A stretch of DNA of 64,000 nt from CALDTK01 sp965215115 (lineage in GTDB: Bacteria > Bacteroidota > Bacteroidia > Chitinophagales > Saprospiraceae), in contig OZ244050.1 in the NCBI GenBank assembly GCA_965215115.1, forward strand, positions 1,674,001-1,738,000, given 5' to 3'. The notes under the pieces were generated by a model. It saw nothing but the letters and a program-made list of their open reading frames with translations, did no database searches and was not told the DNA's origin. A program made the position numbers and the translations under genes. Shown here in pieces: positions 27,264 through 35,816 of the stretch. Each line of letters starts with the position of its first letter. The stretch's first letter is position 1.

Positions 27264-29150
27264 ATGGACTACATCCTCTTCCTGGCCGGCATCACGCTGG
27301 CGCCCCTCGACCTCGCCATCATCGCCGCGTACTTCGTGGCCACCGTCGGCATCGGGATATACATCTCGAAGAAGGCGAGTTCGTCCTCGCGGGCCTACTT
27401 CCTCGGCGGCAACGACATCCCGTGGTACTACCTCGGGGTGTCGAATGCATCGGGCATGTTCGACATCTCGGGCACGATGGCGATGGTGGCGTGGCTCTAC
27501 GTCTACGGCCTGAAGTCGGTTTGGATCGTGTGGGCGTGGCCGGTGTTCAACCAGATCTTCTTGATGTGCTACCAGAGCGCGTGGCTCCGGCGCTCGGGCG
27601 CGATGACGGGCGCGGAGTGGATTACGTACCGTTTTGGCGACAGCCTCTCGGCTCGGCTCTCGCACTTCTCGGTGGTGGTGTTCGCGCTGTTGAGCGTGAT
27701 CGGCTTCCTGGCGTACGGCTTCGTGGGGATCGGGAAATTCGCGGCGGTGTTTATCCCCTTCGAGTTGTCGGCCGATCCGGTGACGAACGAGCTTTACTAC
27801 GGCCTGTTACTTACGGCGCTGACGGCGGTGTACGCGGTGAAGGGGGGCATGTTCTCGGTCGTTTTCACGGAAGTGCTCCAGTTCGTCGTCATGACGATCG
27901 CGAGCGTGGCCGTGGGTATTATCGCGATGCAGCTCGTGGCGCCGGACGTGCTCGCGACCCTCGTGCCGAGCGGCTGGGAGAGCCTGGCCTTCGGGTGGGA
28001 CATCGGGCTCGACTGGCAGAGCTTCGGGACGGAGTTGAGCGCGGCGGCCAGCAAGCAGATCGGCGAGGACGGCTTCACGCTCTTCGGTGCGGTGATGATG
28101 ATGTGGGTGTTCAAGGGCCTGCTCGTGAGTCTGGCCGGGCCGGCGCCCAACTACGACATGCAGCGCATCCTGAGTGCGCGCACGCCCCCGGAGGCGGCCA
28201 AGATGTCGGGCCTCGTCAACCTCGTGCTGCTCTTCCCGCGCTACATGATGATCGCCGGGCTCGCGATCATCGCGCTGGCCTTCCTCGGCCCGGAGCTCAC
28301 CGCCGGCATCGACGCGGAGCGGGGCCTGGCCGACTTCGAGCGCATCCTCCCGCTCGCCATGCAGCGCTACGTGCCGACGGGCCTGCTGGGCTTGCTGATT
28401 GCCGGCCTGCTGGCGGCCTTCATGAGCACCTTCGCGGCCACCGTCAACGCCGCGCCCGCCTACGCCGTCAATGACCTCTACCGCAAGTACATCCGGCCCG
28501 ACGAGAGCGAGCGGCACTACGTGCGGATGAGCTACCTCGCCGCGGGGCTCTTCGTCGTCATCGGGACGGTGATCGGGATTTACGCCGACTCGCTCACGCA
28601 GTTGATCCTCTACATCTCGGGGGCGCTGTGGGGTGGGTACGCGGCGGCCAACGTGCTGAAGTGGTACTGGTGGCGATTCAATGGCTGGGGCTACTTCGGG
28701 GGCATGGCGGCGGGCATGGCGATGGCGATGCTCCTGACGCAGTTCGACCTGGACCTGCTGTTCGAGGCCTTCCCGATCATATTCGCGGCCAGCGTCATCG
28801 GGAGCCTGTCGGGGGCGCTGCTGTCGCCGCCGGATGACATGGCGGTGCTCGTAGAGTTCTACCGCACCACGCGGCCCTGGGGGGCGTGGGGCCCGGTGCG
28901 ACGTGCCGCCCAGGCGCAGTATCCCGGCTTGCGCCAAAACCCGCACTTCGGGCGCGACATGGGCAACGTGATCGTCGGGATCGTGTGGCAAACGGCCCTC
29001 ACGGCCGGGGGCGTGTATTTGGTGGTGGGGGACTACAGCGGCTTGGCGGTGGCGCTGGGGATTGTGGCGGCGGCGATGACGGTGCTGAAGTTCACGTGGT
29101 ACGATCGGCTCTACGTACCGATCGATGAGTACGTGTCGGGGGAGCGGTGA
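27264..29150 (+). CDS. Sodium:solute symporter family transporter
   Basis: 628-residue membrane protein with about 13-14 hydrophobic helices, of the SSS family. Features: YFLGGNDIPWYYLGVSNASGMFDISGT near the N-terminus, GPAPNYDMQRILSARTPPEAAKMSG in the middle, and AGLLAAFMSTFAATVNAAPAYAVNDLY as the family signature. Probably a Na+-coupled sugar or organic acid importer; substrate not determined. Start chosen at 27264. Mini-hairpins at 27632 (loop GACA) and 28926 (encodes GLRQNP). Confidence 0.92.
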   Translation: MDYILFLAGITLAPLDLAIIAAYFVATVGIGIYISKKASSSSRAYFLGGNDIPWYYLGVSNASGMFDISGTMAMVAWLYVYGLKSVWIVWAWPVFNQIFLMCYQSAWLRRSGAMTGAEWITYRFGDSLSARLSHFSVVVFALLSVIGFLAYGFVGIGKFAAVFIPFELSADPVTNELYYGLLLTALTAVYAVKGGMFSVVFTEVLQFVVMTIASVAVGIIAMQLVAPDVLATLVPSGWESLAFGWDIGLDWQSFGTELSAAASKQIGEDGFTLFGAVMMMWVFKGLLVSLAGPAPNYDMQRILSARTPPEAAKMSGLVNLVLLFPRYMMIAGLAIIALAFLGPELTAGIDAERGLADFERILPLAMQRYVPTGLLGLLIAGLLAAFMSTFAATVNAAPAYAVNDLYRKYIRPDESERHYVRMSYLAAGLFVVIGTVIGIYADSLTQLILYISGALWGGYAAANVLKWYWWRFNGWGYFGGMAAGMAMAMLLTQFDLDLLFEAFPIIFAASVIGSLSGALLSPPDDMAVLVEFYRTTRPWGAWGPVRRAAQAQYPGLRQNPHFGRDMGNVIVGIVWQTALTAGGVYLVVGDYSGLAVALGIVAAAMTVLKFTWYDRLYVPIDEYVSGER

Positions 29151-29478
29151 TGGCTGGGTCTTTCGTACTGATCGGCGCTCGACGGGGAGACTAAGGTTAG
29201 GCTGGTGCCTGCGTCGCGCACCTGGCGAATGGGATGTCACGGGTCTCGGCCGGGGGTGTCATCGGGGATGCTTATAAAGCTGTGGCGAAAACGAGCAATG
29301 CGGGGGCCTTCGCGCCGGAGCGGACGCTAAAGCACGTGCAAGACGGGAGTATGGGGAATCTGGGAAATGATGCGGTGGTGGGGAATTTGAAAAAGGGGGG
29401 GTGGCGGTGCTAGGAAAAGTGGAGGTGGGTTGGGTGGGTCGGACAGTACCTGGCATTCCCATTCGTAGTATTTACATA
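29151..29478. other. 328-base intergenic region; boundary to the AT-rich island
   Basis: No gene or hairpin seen. Composition changes from GC-rich to AT-rich around 29440-29470. Confidence 0.5.
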
Positions 29479-29988
29479 TCAATCTACCAAAAGGCTTCCT
29501 TCGGGCATTATTCGCTTCTCAGGCAAAATAATACCACCGCAAAGTTGACCACTATATTCTTTAGCGGAATAAGATCCATCATGATTGCGGGCTTCCTCGT
29601 ACCGATATTTGGTATCCTTGAAACTATTACTTACCCAAAGGCTGTAAAGGCTGCGAACATACCAACCTGATGGCTCAGTCCAGCAAATTTCGATTCCATC
29701 TCCCAGAGGATCTACCATACTTATATTAACTCGTATTCGTTCATAGCTTTTACAATCTCGACATGCGCCATCATAAATAAACCGTTGGTCACCTTTTGTG
29801 ACAATAGTAATAGCCCTACCCAATGTAGGATGGGTCACGATAACTGTATCGGTTTTGAGGTTTACTTTGGATGGCTGATCAGAACGATTGGCGCACGAGT
29901 ATAAGCACGAGATCAAGATGATCGATTCTAAAGTGAGCATGCTTGATCGTCTAACAGTACGCTTTACGAATTGCATCAAGACTGACAT
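29479..29988 (-). CDS. Small predicted lipoprotein; candidate immunity protein A
   Basis: 169 residues, AT-rich. Lipoprotein-type signal LESIILISCLYSCAN, with the start possibly at residue 17. The middle shares a pattern with the next gene: GACRDCKSYERIRV, DPLGDGIEICW and a GLI/GGIIL end. Two paralogues beside an RHS toxin-like gene suggest a role as immunity proteins in the envelope (inference). No family recognised. Confidence 0.6.
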   Translation of the reverse strand: MSVLMQFVKRTVRRSSMLTLESIILISCLYSCANRSDQPSKVNLKTDTVIVTHPTLGRAITIVTKGDQRFIYDGACRDCKSYERIRVNISMVDPLGDGIEICWTEPSGWYVRSLYSLWVSNSFKDTKYRYEEARNHDGSYSAKEYSGQLCGGIILPEKRIMPEGSLLVD

Positions 29989-30043
29989 TTATATTCAGAT
30001 TTCAATTTGGTATTATATAGATGTGCCTACACATTTATCGATT

Positions 30044-30457
30044 TCAGTATTTCCATTTAGTACGGGTGTGAAAATCGTATCCATCGCAGTGCAATAATAC
30101 AAAAGGTTTTGTCGTAGGTATTCCGTTATGGTCAATAGGGAGTTCGGTAGTAAAGATTAAGCCACAACTATCCGTTGTAGCGGTAAGCTTTGCACTAGGC
30201 TGAATAACCTCGACTCTACCTTCGTCCGACCAACATATATACAACTGATCTCCAAGTCCAAAGGGGTCCTGTGTCTGTACCCTAACTACCGAGCGACAAC
30301 CACCCCTTATGTAAAGAAATTCCCTTATCTCACTAGATGATGTCACCTGGACAACACTTGAGCCATCTGGAGACTCAAACCGAACTTGGTCGGAGCAAGA
30401 AGCTGACATCAAGATTGATACCAGGCAAAATAATGACCAGGCCTGAACGATACGCAT
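30044..30457 (-). CDS. Small predicted lipoprotein; candidate immunity protein B
   Basis: 137 residues. Lipobox-like FCLVSILMSASCS. It shares with its downstream neighbour a conserved core: GGCRSVVRVQTQDPFGLGDQLYICW, then a late CGLIF. It lies 8 bases after the RHS gene stop on the same strand, the usual position of an immunity gene. Confidence 0.65.
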   Translation of the reverse strand: MRIVQAWSLFCLVSILMSASCSDQVRFESPDGSSVVQVTSSSEIREFLYIRGGCRSVVRVQTQDPFGLGDQLYICWSDEGRVEVIQPSAKLTATTDSCGLIFTTELPIDHNGIPTTKPFVLLHCDGYDFHTRTKWKY

Positions 30458-30465
30458 ATTTCAAA

Positions 30466-32025
30466 TTAGTCGGAGATGCGAAGCAGCGACCCGATCCTGA
30501 ATCCCGTTACCTGTGCTTGTTTGGAAGTAACGCCCTCCGAGACAGGTCCAGTTCGCAGCATGCCCCAATTCCTGCTCTGCCACGTTTCTCTAGCATCAAA
30601 TGCAGTTCTGGTTTGACTCCAGGACAAACCATTTCTAGCGGCTACCAAACCAGCGGCATAATTTCCGATGTCACGAGCACTAGCTATTGCCCCGGATCTC
30701 ATCATGCCGCCACGGTAGCGATGCTGTTCGTCGGTTATTCCTTGCGCTCGTGCTGCCACAATACCGCGATCTTTGAAGTCCAGCCGTTTACCATTCGTAG
30801 CGTTAACCCCGTAGGCAATAACACCTGGATTGTCTACAATAATATCTTTGTCTATAAAAGCTTGCCCGTCCATATTTTCGATATCAAGCTCAGCGCCGAC
30901 TACAAACTCACCTTCCTCGTTCTGGAAGCTCCAGGGGGTTAAACTCTGGCCGACGAGGTGGCCCTCTTCAGTTGCTATCGCGGTCGAACCATCATCAACA
31001 CCACGCGTCACGTGATATGTACCATCTTCATTCGCCCGGACTATAGTCGTCGCCGGCCCCTGGTGTATCCGATCGTCATACACCACTACCCCTTGTGCAT
31101 TAGCCCACGCAAAATCGTTGTCATCCGCTGCCATCCCTGTCGGGTCAACGAACCGAATCGGATTATTGAGGGCGTACGCATACGGCGACGAGGCCGCGAA
31201 AGAGGTAGCCATGGGGTCTGGAGCCGCAAACACCCCAACCCCCGGCACATACACCCGCGCCAGCATGTCGATCACGCCCTGCTGCCGCTGGTTCGCCCCG
31301 CCAACGAACTCGTGCCCCGTAAAGTCCCGCTTGTCCCCCGTGAACCCGCTCGCCGTCCGCCCGAAGGCATACAGCCCGAACGGGTACAGTGTCCGCTCCT
31401 CCAGGATTTCTGTGCTCGGCGTGATCACGTCATCGCCGTTGACGTCCGAGAAAGTCACCCGTGGCGTACCCAGATAGTCCTTGATGTGGTACACCCAGCG
31501 CCCGGTGCCGAAGTCGTAGTACCCGTCGTCCGTGTAGTAGCGGTACGCCTGCCCCTGGTAGAACTCGAGCTTCTCGTACTGCGCGTAGCGCTGGCCGGTA
31601 GGCGTCGTGTAGGCGAGCTTGTTACCTGCCCGGCTGTAGTGGTTGGTCGTCGCCTGGCCCGCGATCGAGATCGTCGTGGCGCGCTGGACCTCTGAGGAGT
31701 ACGTGAAGGTTTCGGAAGCGATGCGCAGGAGATCGCCAGCCGCGTCGTACTGCACGGGCGCGCCGTTGTAGCCCCCGCGGTAGCCGCGGCCTCCATGGGA
31801 GTTGTACTCCCAGGAGTTGGTGAGGCGTCCGGGGCGGTTGGCGTCCCCGTAGACGTTGTAGACGAGGTCGTTAAGCTGCATGTATCCCCCGGTGGGGTGG
31901 AGGCCGAAGCGCCAGATCTCGGTCATGCGGTTGAGGTGCCCGGTGTGGGGGGCGGTGCTGATCTCGCCTGGGGGAAGGGGGCACGGCATCGCGAGCAAGG
32001 TAGCACCGGTTTTGGCGGCGCACAT
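30466..32025 (-). CDS. Orphan RHS-repeat core with variable C-terminal (polymorphic toxin tip)
   Basis: 519 residues. Residues about 90-297 carry YD/RHS features (VQYDAAGDLLRI, YHIKDYLGTPRVTFSD, DFTGHEFVGG, RVYVPGVGVFAAPDP) and end in the core signature SPYAYALNNPIRFVDPTG. The last 222 residues differ in composition and form a candidate toxin domain (RSGAIASARDIGNYAAGLVA, GLSWSQTRTAFDARETWQSR); no active site recognised. Full RHS proteins are far longer. Here an in-frame stop lies two codons before the ATG, so the gene is a 5'-truncated tip or exchange cassette. Confidence 0.82.
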   Translation of the reverse strand: MCAAKTGATLLAMPCPLPPGEISTAPHTGHLNRMTEIWRFGLHPTGGYMQLNDLVYNVYGDANRPGRLTNSWEYNSHGGRGYRGGYNGAPVQYDAAGDLLRIASETFTYSSEVQRATTISIAGQATTNHYSRAGNKLAYTTPTGQRYAQYEKLEFYQGQAYRYYTDDGYYDFGTGRWVYHIKDYLGTPRVTFSDVNGDDVITPSTEILEERTLYPFGLYAFGRTASGFTGDKRDFTGHEFVGGANQRQQGVIDMLARVYVPGVGVFAAPDPMATSFAASSPYAYALNNPIRFVDPTGMAADDNDFAWANAQGVVVYDDRIHQGPATTIVRANEDGTYHVTRGVDDGSTAIATEEGHLVGQSLTPWSFQNEEGEFVVGAELDIENMDGQAFIDKDIIVDNPGVIAYGVNATNGKRLDFKDRGIVAARAQGITDEQHRYRGGMMRSGAIASARDIGNYAAGLVAARNGLSWSQTRTAFDARETWQSRNWGMLRTGPVSEGVTSKQAQVTGFRIGSLLRISD

Positions 32026-32811
32026 GTACTACGATTCCTTCTGCGGCAACACCTCCCGCCCGACGCGGCTTTTTCGGCTGCCGACCTACGTGACGATAAG
32101 GGCAGGGACCCGTTCAGCGTGGGGAAGGTCAATCGGCGGGTCGTACCTAGGGTGCCCTCAGTGATTTCGTTAGATCGTTCGTGGGTTAGGTTCCTACCTC
32201 AGACATGGCAGCGCGGCTCTCTCGCCGTCTTAGGTGCGGCGTCGGGTTATAGCCCTCCTTTGCCTTAGCAGCGGGACCCCCACACCCCATTGGCTCGGCA
32301 GGGACTCAACCCCGCCCCGGCGGTACGTCCGTAGGATGACGCCGCCCCGGCTGAAGCCTCTGATAACCGAATGGACTTCCCGCGGCCGTGTGACGGGACC
32401 GGTCGGCTTCGCCGAGGGGGGCGGCATAAATGCCACCAAACTGCTGAGCGGCTCATCGACTGTTGAGCGACCGCTTTGGATGCTACACTTCTATCGAAGG
32501 AAGTGTCCGTAGGATTCAGACAAATCCACTCTCTCGGGTAAATGTTGCGATGCGACCCAGCGCCTCAAGACTGGAAAATGCATAGCGACGTGGCCGGGCA
32601 ATAATCTGCGGGGCAGAGAACACCTATGTCCTAAGTGCTGTACTGGGAGTTACGATGTAAGGGGGCGGTAGCGGGCGTCTAGTGTCGAACGATAATCGCT
32701 GATGTGGAGCCTAATAAGTATCACCGCGAGATCGGCGAAGTATCCCTCGAGTCCTCACAGCCCCCCGCCCCACGTGCACGGCACACGCCGAATCACCAAC
32801 CCGATTGGCCC
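32026..32811. other. 786-base region without a recognised gene
   Basis: Open frames here do not look like proteins. The stretch adjoins the truncated 5' end of the RHS gene and may be degraded remains of its missing part or of an inserted element; I see no repeats that prove it. Confidence 0.35.
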
Positions 32812-33312
32812 TCACTCTCCCTTACCCACCCCGAGATGCCACTCCGCGAGCGCCCACTCCTCATCTGGCGTGATACGATAACCGAAAGGTCGCAAGTACG
32901 CCCTCCCATCGAGCATGGCTTGCAACTGCCTGGCCACTTGCTGCGGCGCGTGAATCCTCCACAAAAATTCGTAGGTGCCATCCCACGCCAGACCAGCAAG
33001 AAACAAAGCATTTGGCTTCGTGGTATCCGTACCTACGACTGCTTCGATGAAGCGCTCCTCCATCGCATTGATGACTGCCCTTTCTGAGTCGAGCGGGAGG
33101 CCTGCATCGCTCACGTCTCTAAGTTCAACCGTGATCGAGCAGTGCCAGGGGAAAGCGGCTTTCGGCTCAAGGGCAATTAGACTGGTGTTGATTGAGCCGA
33201 TGCCGGGCTTCCCATCTTCTTCGAAGCTTACGATGATGCCACTTTCCTCGGGAAGGATGACGCGGACTTGCGTGTATTTGTTATTGATTGGTGTATTCGT
33301 TTCGTACTGCAA
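32812..33312 (-). CDS. Uncharacterised protein, DUF695-like
   Basis: 166 residues. FPWHCSITVELRDVSDAGLP followed by EWALAEWHL resembles the DUF695 family, found as small stand-alone proteins beside toxin loci (recalled, not searched). The longest frame begins at TTG 33312; the true start may differ. Its place in the RHS island fits an immunity-type role, unproven. Confidence 0.5.
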   Translation of the reverse strand: MQYETNTPINNKYTQVRVILPEESGIIVSFEEDGKPGIGSINTSLIALEPKAAFPWHCSITVELRDVSDAGLPLDSERAVINAMEERFIEAVVGTDTTKPNALFLAGLAWDGTYEFLWRIHAPQQVARQLQAMLDGRAYLRPFGYRITPDEEWALAEWHLGVGKGE

Positions 33313-33355
33313 TGATCACGAACGCGGAACGTCAAGGTATCAAACGGGTCGTAAG

Positions 33356-33772
33356 CTAGCTTTCTATCGAGGACCTAGATACCACCATCACCTCCACTCG
33401 CGTCATCTTTCGAAAAAGGCGATGCACTTTACACGAGTATACCTTTTCCTCCCCCTCCCGCTCGACAACAGCCCTAAAGTGAATGTGCTCCCGAAAGTAA
33501 ATACTATCTGTCCCCAACGTCAGTGCATTCACAAATCTCCAGTACCGAAAGCCGAGATAGTCACGCTCCAAACTTACCGGTTTTCCTAAGCGGTGCTCTT
33601 CGAAGTACAAAATTACCGCCTGCTCCGCCAGTGCAATCTTCACTTTTTGCGTAAGTGAGAGGCGATGAAGTACGGCCGTGATCGTCCCGCAGAGCAGCAC
33701 GGTCACCACTACGTTGAGCGCTGTACCAACGCCGGCGACCAGATCCGAGAGCACGATGACCGACGCCAACAT
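33356..33772 (-). CDS. Hypothetical membrane protein (138 aa)
   Basis: ATG start. One or two hydrophobic segments in residues about 2-38 (VIVLSDLVAGVGTALNVVVT, LLCGTITAV), then a soluble part rich in charged and aromatic residues. No family recognised. Same strand as its neighbours in the accessory island. Confidence 0.5.
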   Translation of the reverse strand: MLASVIVLSDLVAGVGTALNVVVTVLLCGTITAVLHRLSLTQKVKIALAEQAVILYFEEHRLGKPVSLERDYLGFRYWRFVNALTLGTDSIYFREHIHFRAVVEREGEEKVYSCKVHRLFRKMTRVEVMVVSRSSIES

Positions 33773-33799
33773 GCCCGCAAGCTACTCCTCCCCGACAAC

Positions 33800-34285
33800 T
33801 CACGCCCCCTCCCCCGCCGCACGGTTAGCCATACTCTTCACTGCCCGCTCCACCACCGTCCGGTCCCGACTCACCGCCATCCCGATGTCGCAGGCGCCGG
33901 CGATGTCCAACTCAAGGTAGTAGTCCAAGTGCTCCGCGAGCATCTTGTACTTGGTGTGGCCCCGCAACACATTTCCCCCAAACCAGTACGGCGGCACACG
34001 AGGCAACTGTATCAGGTAAATCGAATGCCGAAGCGTAGCCGACATCGCGACAAAGTCTTCGGTGTGTAGTAGAAAATCACCTCTCAATCCTCGCGCGCTG
34101 ATTTCTAAATTAGGCCACGTCTGCCCGAACAGTGGACCCTCGTACGTCTCCCAGTCGACACCACCCTCTTGGTAATCGATGATCCAAACGTAAGGCACCT
34201 CAGGGTCAACGAGTAAACCCACATGCGCAGGCATCGGATAGTCCAAGTACGCACTATAATGCCCAGGCTGAAATTCTCGAATCAT
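33800..34285 (-). CDS. Hypothetical protein (about 161 aa)
   Basis: ATG at 34285; a GTG at 34312 would overlap the end of the upstream gene. It contains many Trp/Tyr/Pro (YVWIIDYQEGGVDWETYEGP, PPYWFGGNVLRGHTKYKM). No signal peptide, no known domain. Composition suits a small soluble accessory-island protein. Confidence 0.5.
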   Translation of the reverse strand: MIREFQPGHYSAYLDYPMPAHVGLLVDPEVPYVWIIDYQEGGVDWETYEGPLFGQTWPNLEISARGLRGDFLLHTEDFVAMSATLRHSIYLIQLPRVPPYWFGGNVLRGHTKYKMLAEHLDYYLELDIAGACDIGMAVSRDRTVVERAVKSMANRAAGEGA

Positions 34286-34301
34286 TCCCGGCTCTACGGT
34301 C

Positions 34302-35306
34302 TCACTTTCCACGACCCGAAATTACATCCCCCGCCCCACCCCGCAACACCCCCACTACCTCCCCCATCGACACCGCCTCCGAGTTGCTCAGCACCACCAC
34401 CGTATACCCCGCCTCTAGCCCGGAGTAGAAGTAACTCCGGTACCCCGGCCGCACGCCCGGCTGCTTCAGCTCGCCCTTTAGGAAGCCGCTCTCGGGCAGG
34501 TACTGCGCCAGGTAAAACAGGTCGCTGATCGTCGAGTAGTACTCCGGAAGATCGGCCAGCGCGCCCCGTGCGTCCGTAAGCCCCGCGGCGGGAGCGAACT
34601 CGCTCAGCGGCACCGGCGCCCACGCGCCCGTGATGTCGGAGTGGCCGACGGCCAGATTGCCCACGGGGTCCTCCAGGTCGAGCACGCCCGTATTCGTCAT
34701 CCCCGCCGGCTCCAGCACCTGCACGCGGATGACCTCGGCGGGGCTCGTCCCGAGCATGCGCGCCAGCGCCGCGGCCAGCAGTCGGTAGCCGAGCGTGCTG
34801 TAGTGCTCCTCGGTGCCGGGCGGGCTGACGAGCCGCAATTCGGACAGGGGCGCGCCTTCCGGCAAAACATCCGGCAGCCCAGCCCGGTGGTCGAGCAGCA
34901 TCCGGTAGTTAATGACCGCGGCTTCGGGCAGGTCCGGCAGGTACTTGTCGACAGGCGCGTTGAGTAGCAGCCGACCTTGGTCCGCGAGGCGGAAGTAGGC
35001 CGCGCGCAGCAGCAGTTGGTTGAGTTCGCCAATAGGGTAGCGCCAGTTGCTCGCCGTGTGCATCGCCGCCGGGGCGCCCGCCTGCCGGTAGGTTTGCTCG
35101 AAGACCGTGTCCGGGAGCACCACCAGCACCGAGCCGTTGAAACTGTCGTGGAGCGCCATCCGCACCAGGGGCCGATCGAAGGGCAGCACCCGGGTGTCTA
35201 CCGCGGGGTCGGCGCCGTCCGCGGCGGACTGGTTTTGCCGACAGGCGCCCAAAAGCGCGCCCAAGAGCGCTAGACCGAGTAGAAATGGGAAATAGCGCAA
35301 AGCCAT
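34302..35306 (-). CDS. Beta-lactamase/serine hydrolase-fold lipoprotein lacking SxxK
   Basis: 334 residues. Lipoprotein signal FPFLLGLALLGALLGACRQ. Family features include LLDHRAGLPDVLP (usual LLTHTSGLP), EHYSTLGYRLLAAALARML (usual YSN) and a late GYTVVVLSNSEAV. The position that should carry SxxK reads YPIGELNQLLLRAAYF, so nucleophile and general base are missing. It probably binds rather than cuts, or is decayed. Mini-hairpins at 34854 and 35233; the second encodes CRQNQ right at the lipobox cysteine. Confidence 0.82.
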   Translation of the reverse strand: MALRYFPFLLGLALLGALLGACRQNQSAADGADPAVDTRVLPFDRPLVRMALHDSFNGSVLVVLPDTVFEQTYRQAGAPAAMHTASNWRYPIGELNQLLLRAAYFRLADQGRLLLNAPVDKYLPDLPEAAVINYRMLLDHRAGLPDVLPEGAPLSELRLVSPPGTEEHYSTLGYRLLAAALARMLGTSPAEVIRVQVLEPAGMTNTGVLDLEDPVGNLAVGHSDITGAWAPVPLSEFAPAAGLTDARGALADLPEYYSTISDLFYLAQYLPESGFLKGELKQPGVRPGYRSYFYSGLEAGYTVVVLSNSEAVSMGEVVGVLRGGAGDVISGRGK

Positions 35307-35430
35307 AGCCGGCGAAGATGCTCTCCGAATTTCATATCGAAAGTACCTATCTGTACCGAGCAAAGCATCCGAATTCTGCGTTCCTTTACACCCCCTAACG
35401 ATTTTTCAGTCCTAACCAAACCAGAACCAC

Positions 35431-35619
35431 ATGAACTACGCAAACCAGTCGGCCCTGCTCACCCAGCGGCTGTCGACCCCCCTCGAGAGCCCCGCCGAGC
35501 GCCAGCGCCGCGAACGCCAGTCCATCCAGGTCGCGCGCCAGATGCTGGCCAACGGGTGCTCCGTCAACGATGTCATGCGCCACACCGGACTCAAGGAGGA
35601 GCAGCTGCGGTGGCTGTAG
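35431..35619 (+). CDS. Small protein with helix-turn-helix-like C-terminus (62 aa)
   Basis: Residues 35-62 (VARQMLANGCSVNDVMRHTGLKEEQLRWL) look like the short helix-turn-helix found at the C-terminus of Rpn/PD-(D/E)XK transposase-like proteins. It may be a stand-alone small regulator or the tail of a lost gene. ATG start. Confidence 0.55.
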   Translation: MNYANQSALLTQRLSTPLESPAERQRRERQSIQVARQMLANGCSVNDVMRHTGLKEEQLRWL

Positions 35620-35758
35620 GAGTCGAGCGTTGAGCGTCGAGTCAAGGCTCCAACGCGGAGCGGAGCGTGGTAGTAGCCGGCCCGGCGTCGGTCACTGCGC
35701 TCCGCGACGCCAAACCGGCTACCGCAGGACGCGGACCTCACGGCCCGCTGAGTCCCCC

Positions 35759-35803
35759 GTCCATCAGGCGCAGCCGGTCCATCGTCCATCAGGCGCAGCC
35801 GGT
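35759..35803. repeat. Direct repeat of about 21 bases
   Basis: GTCCATCAGGCGCAGCCGGTC occurs twice in tandem between the small HTH gene and the DUF4837 gene end. No function seen. Confidence 0.6.
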
Positions 35804-35816
35804 CCCCTCGTCCGCC

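Noticed and set aside
32234..32512. 92-codon open frame upstream of the RHS fragment
   Set aside because: No signal, domain or coding character; opposite strand to all genes in the island.
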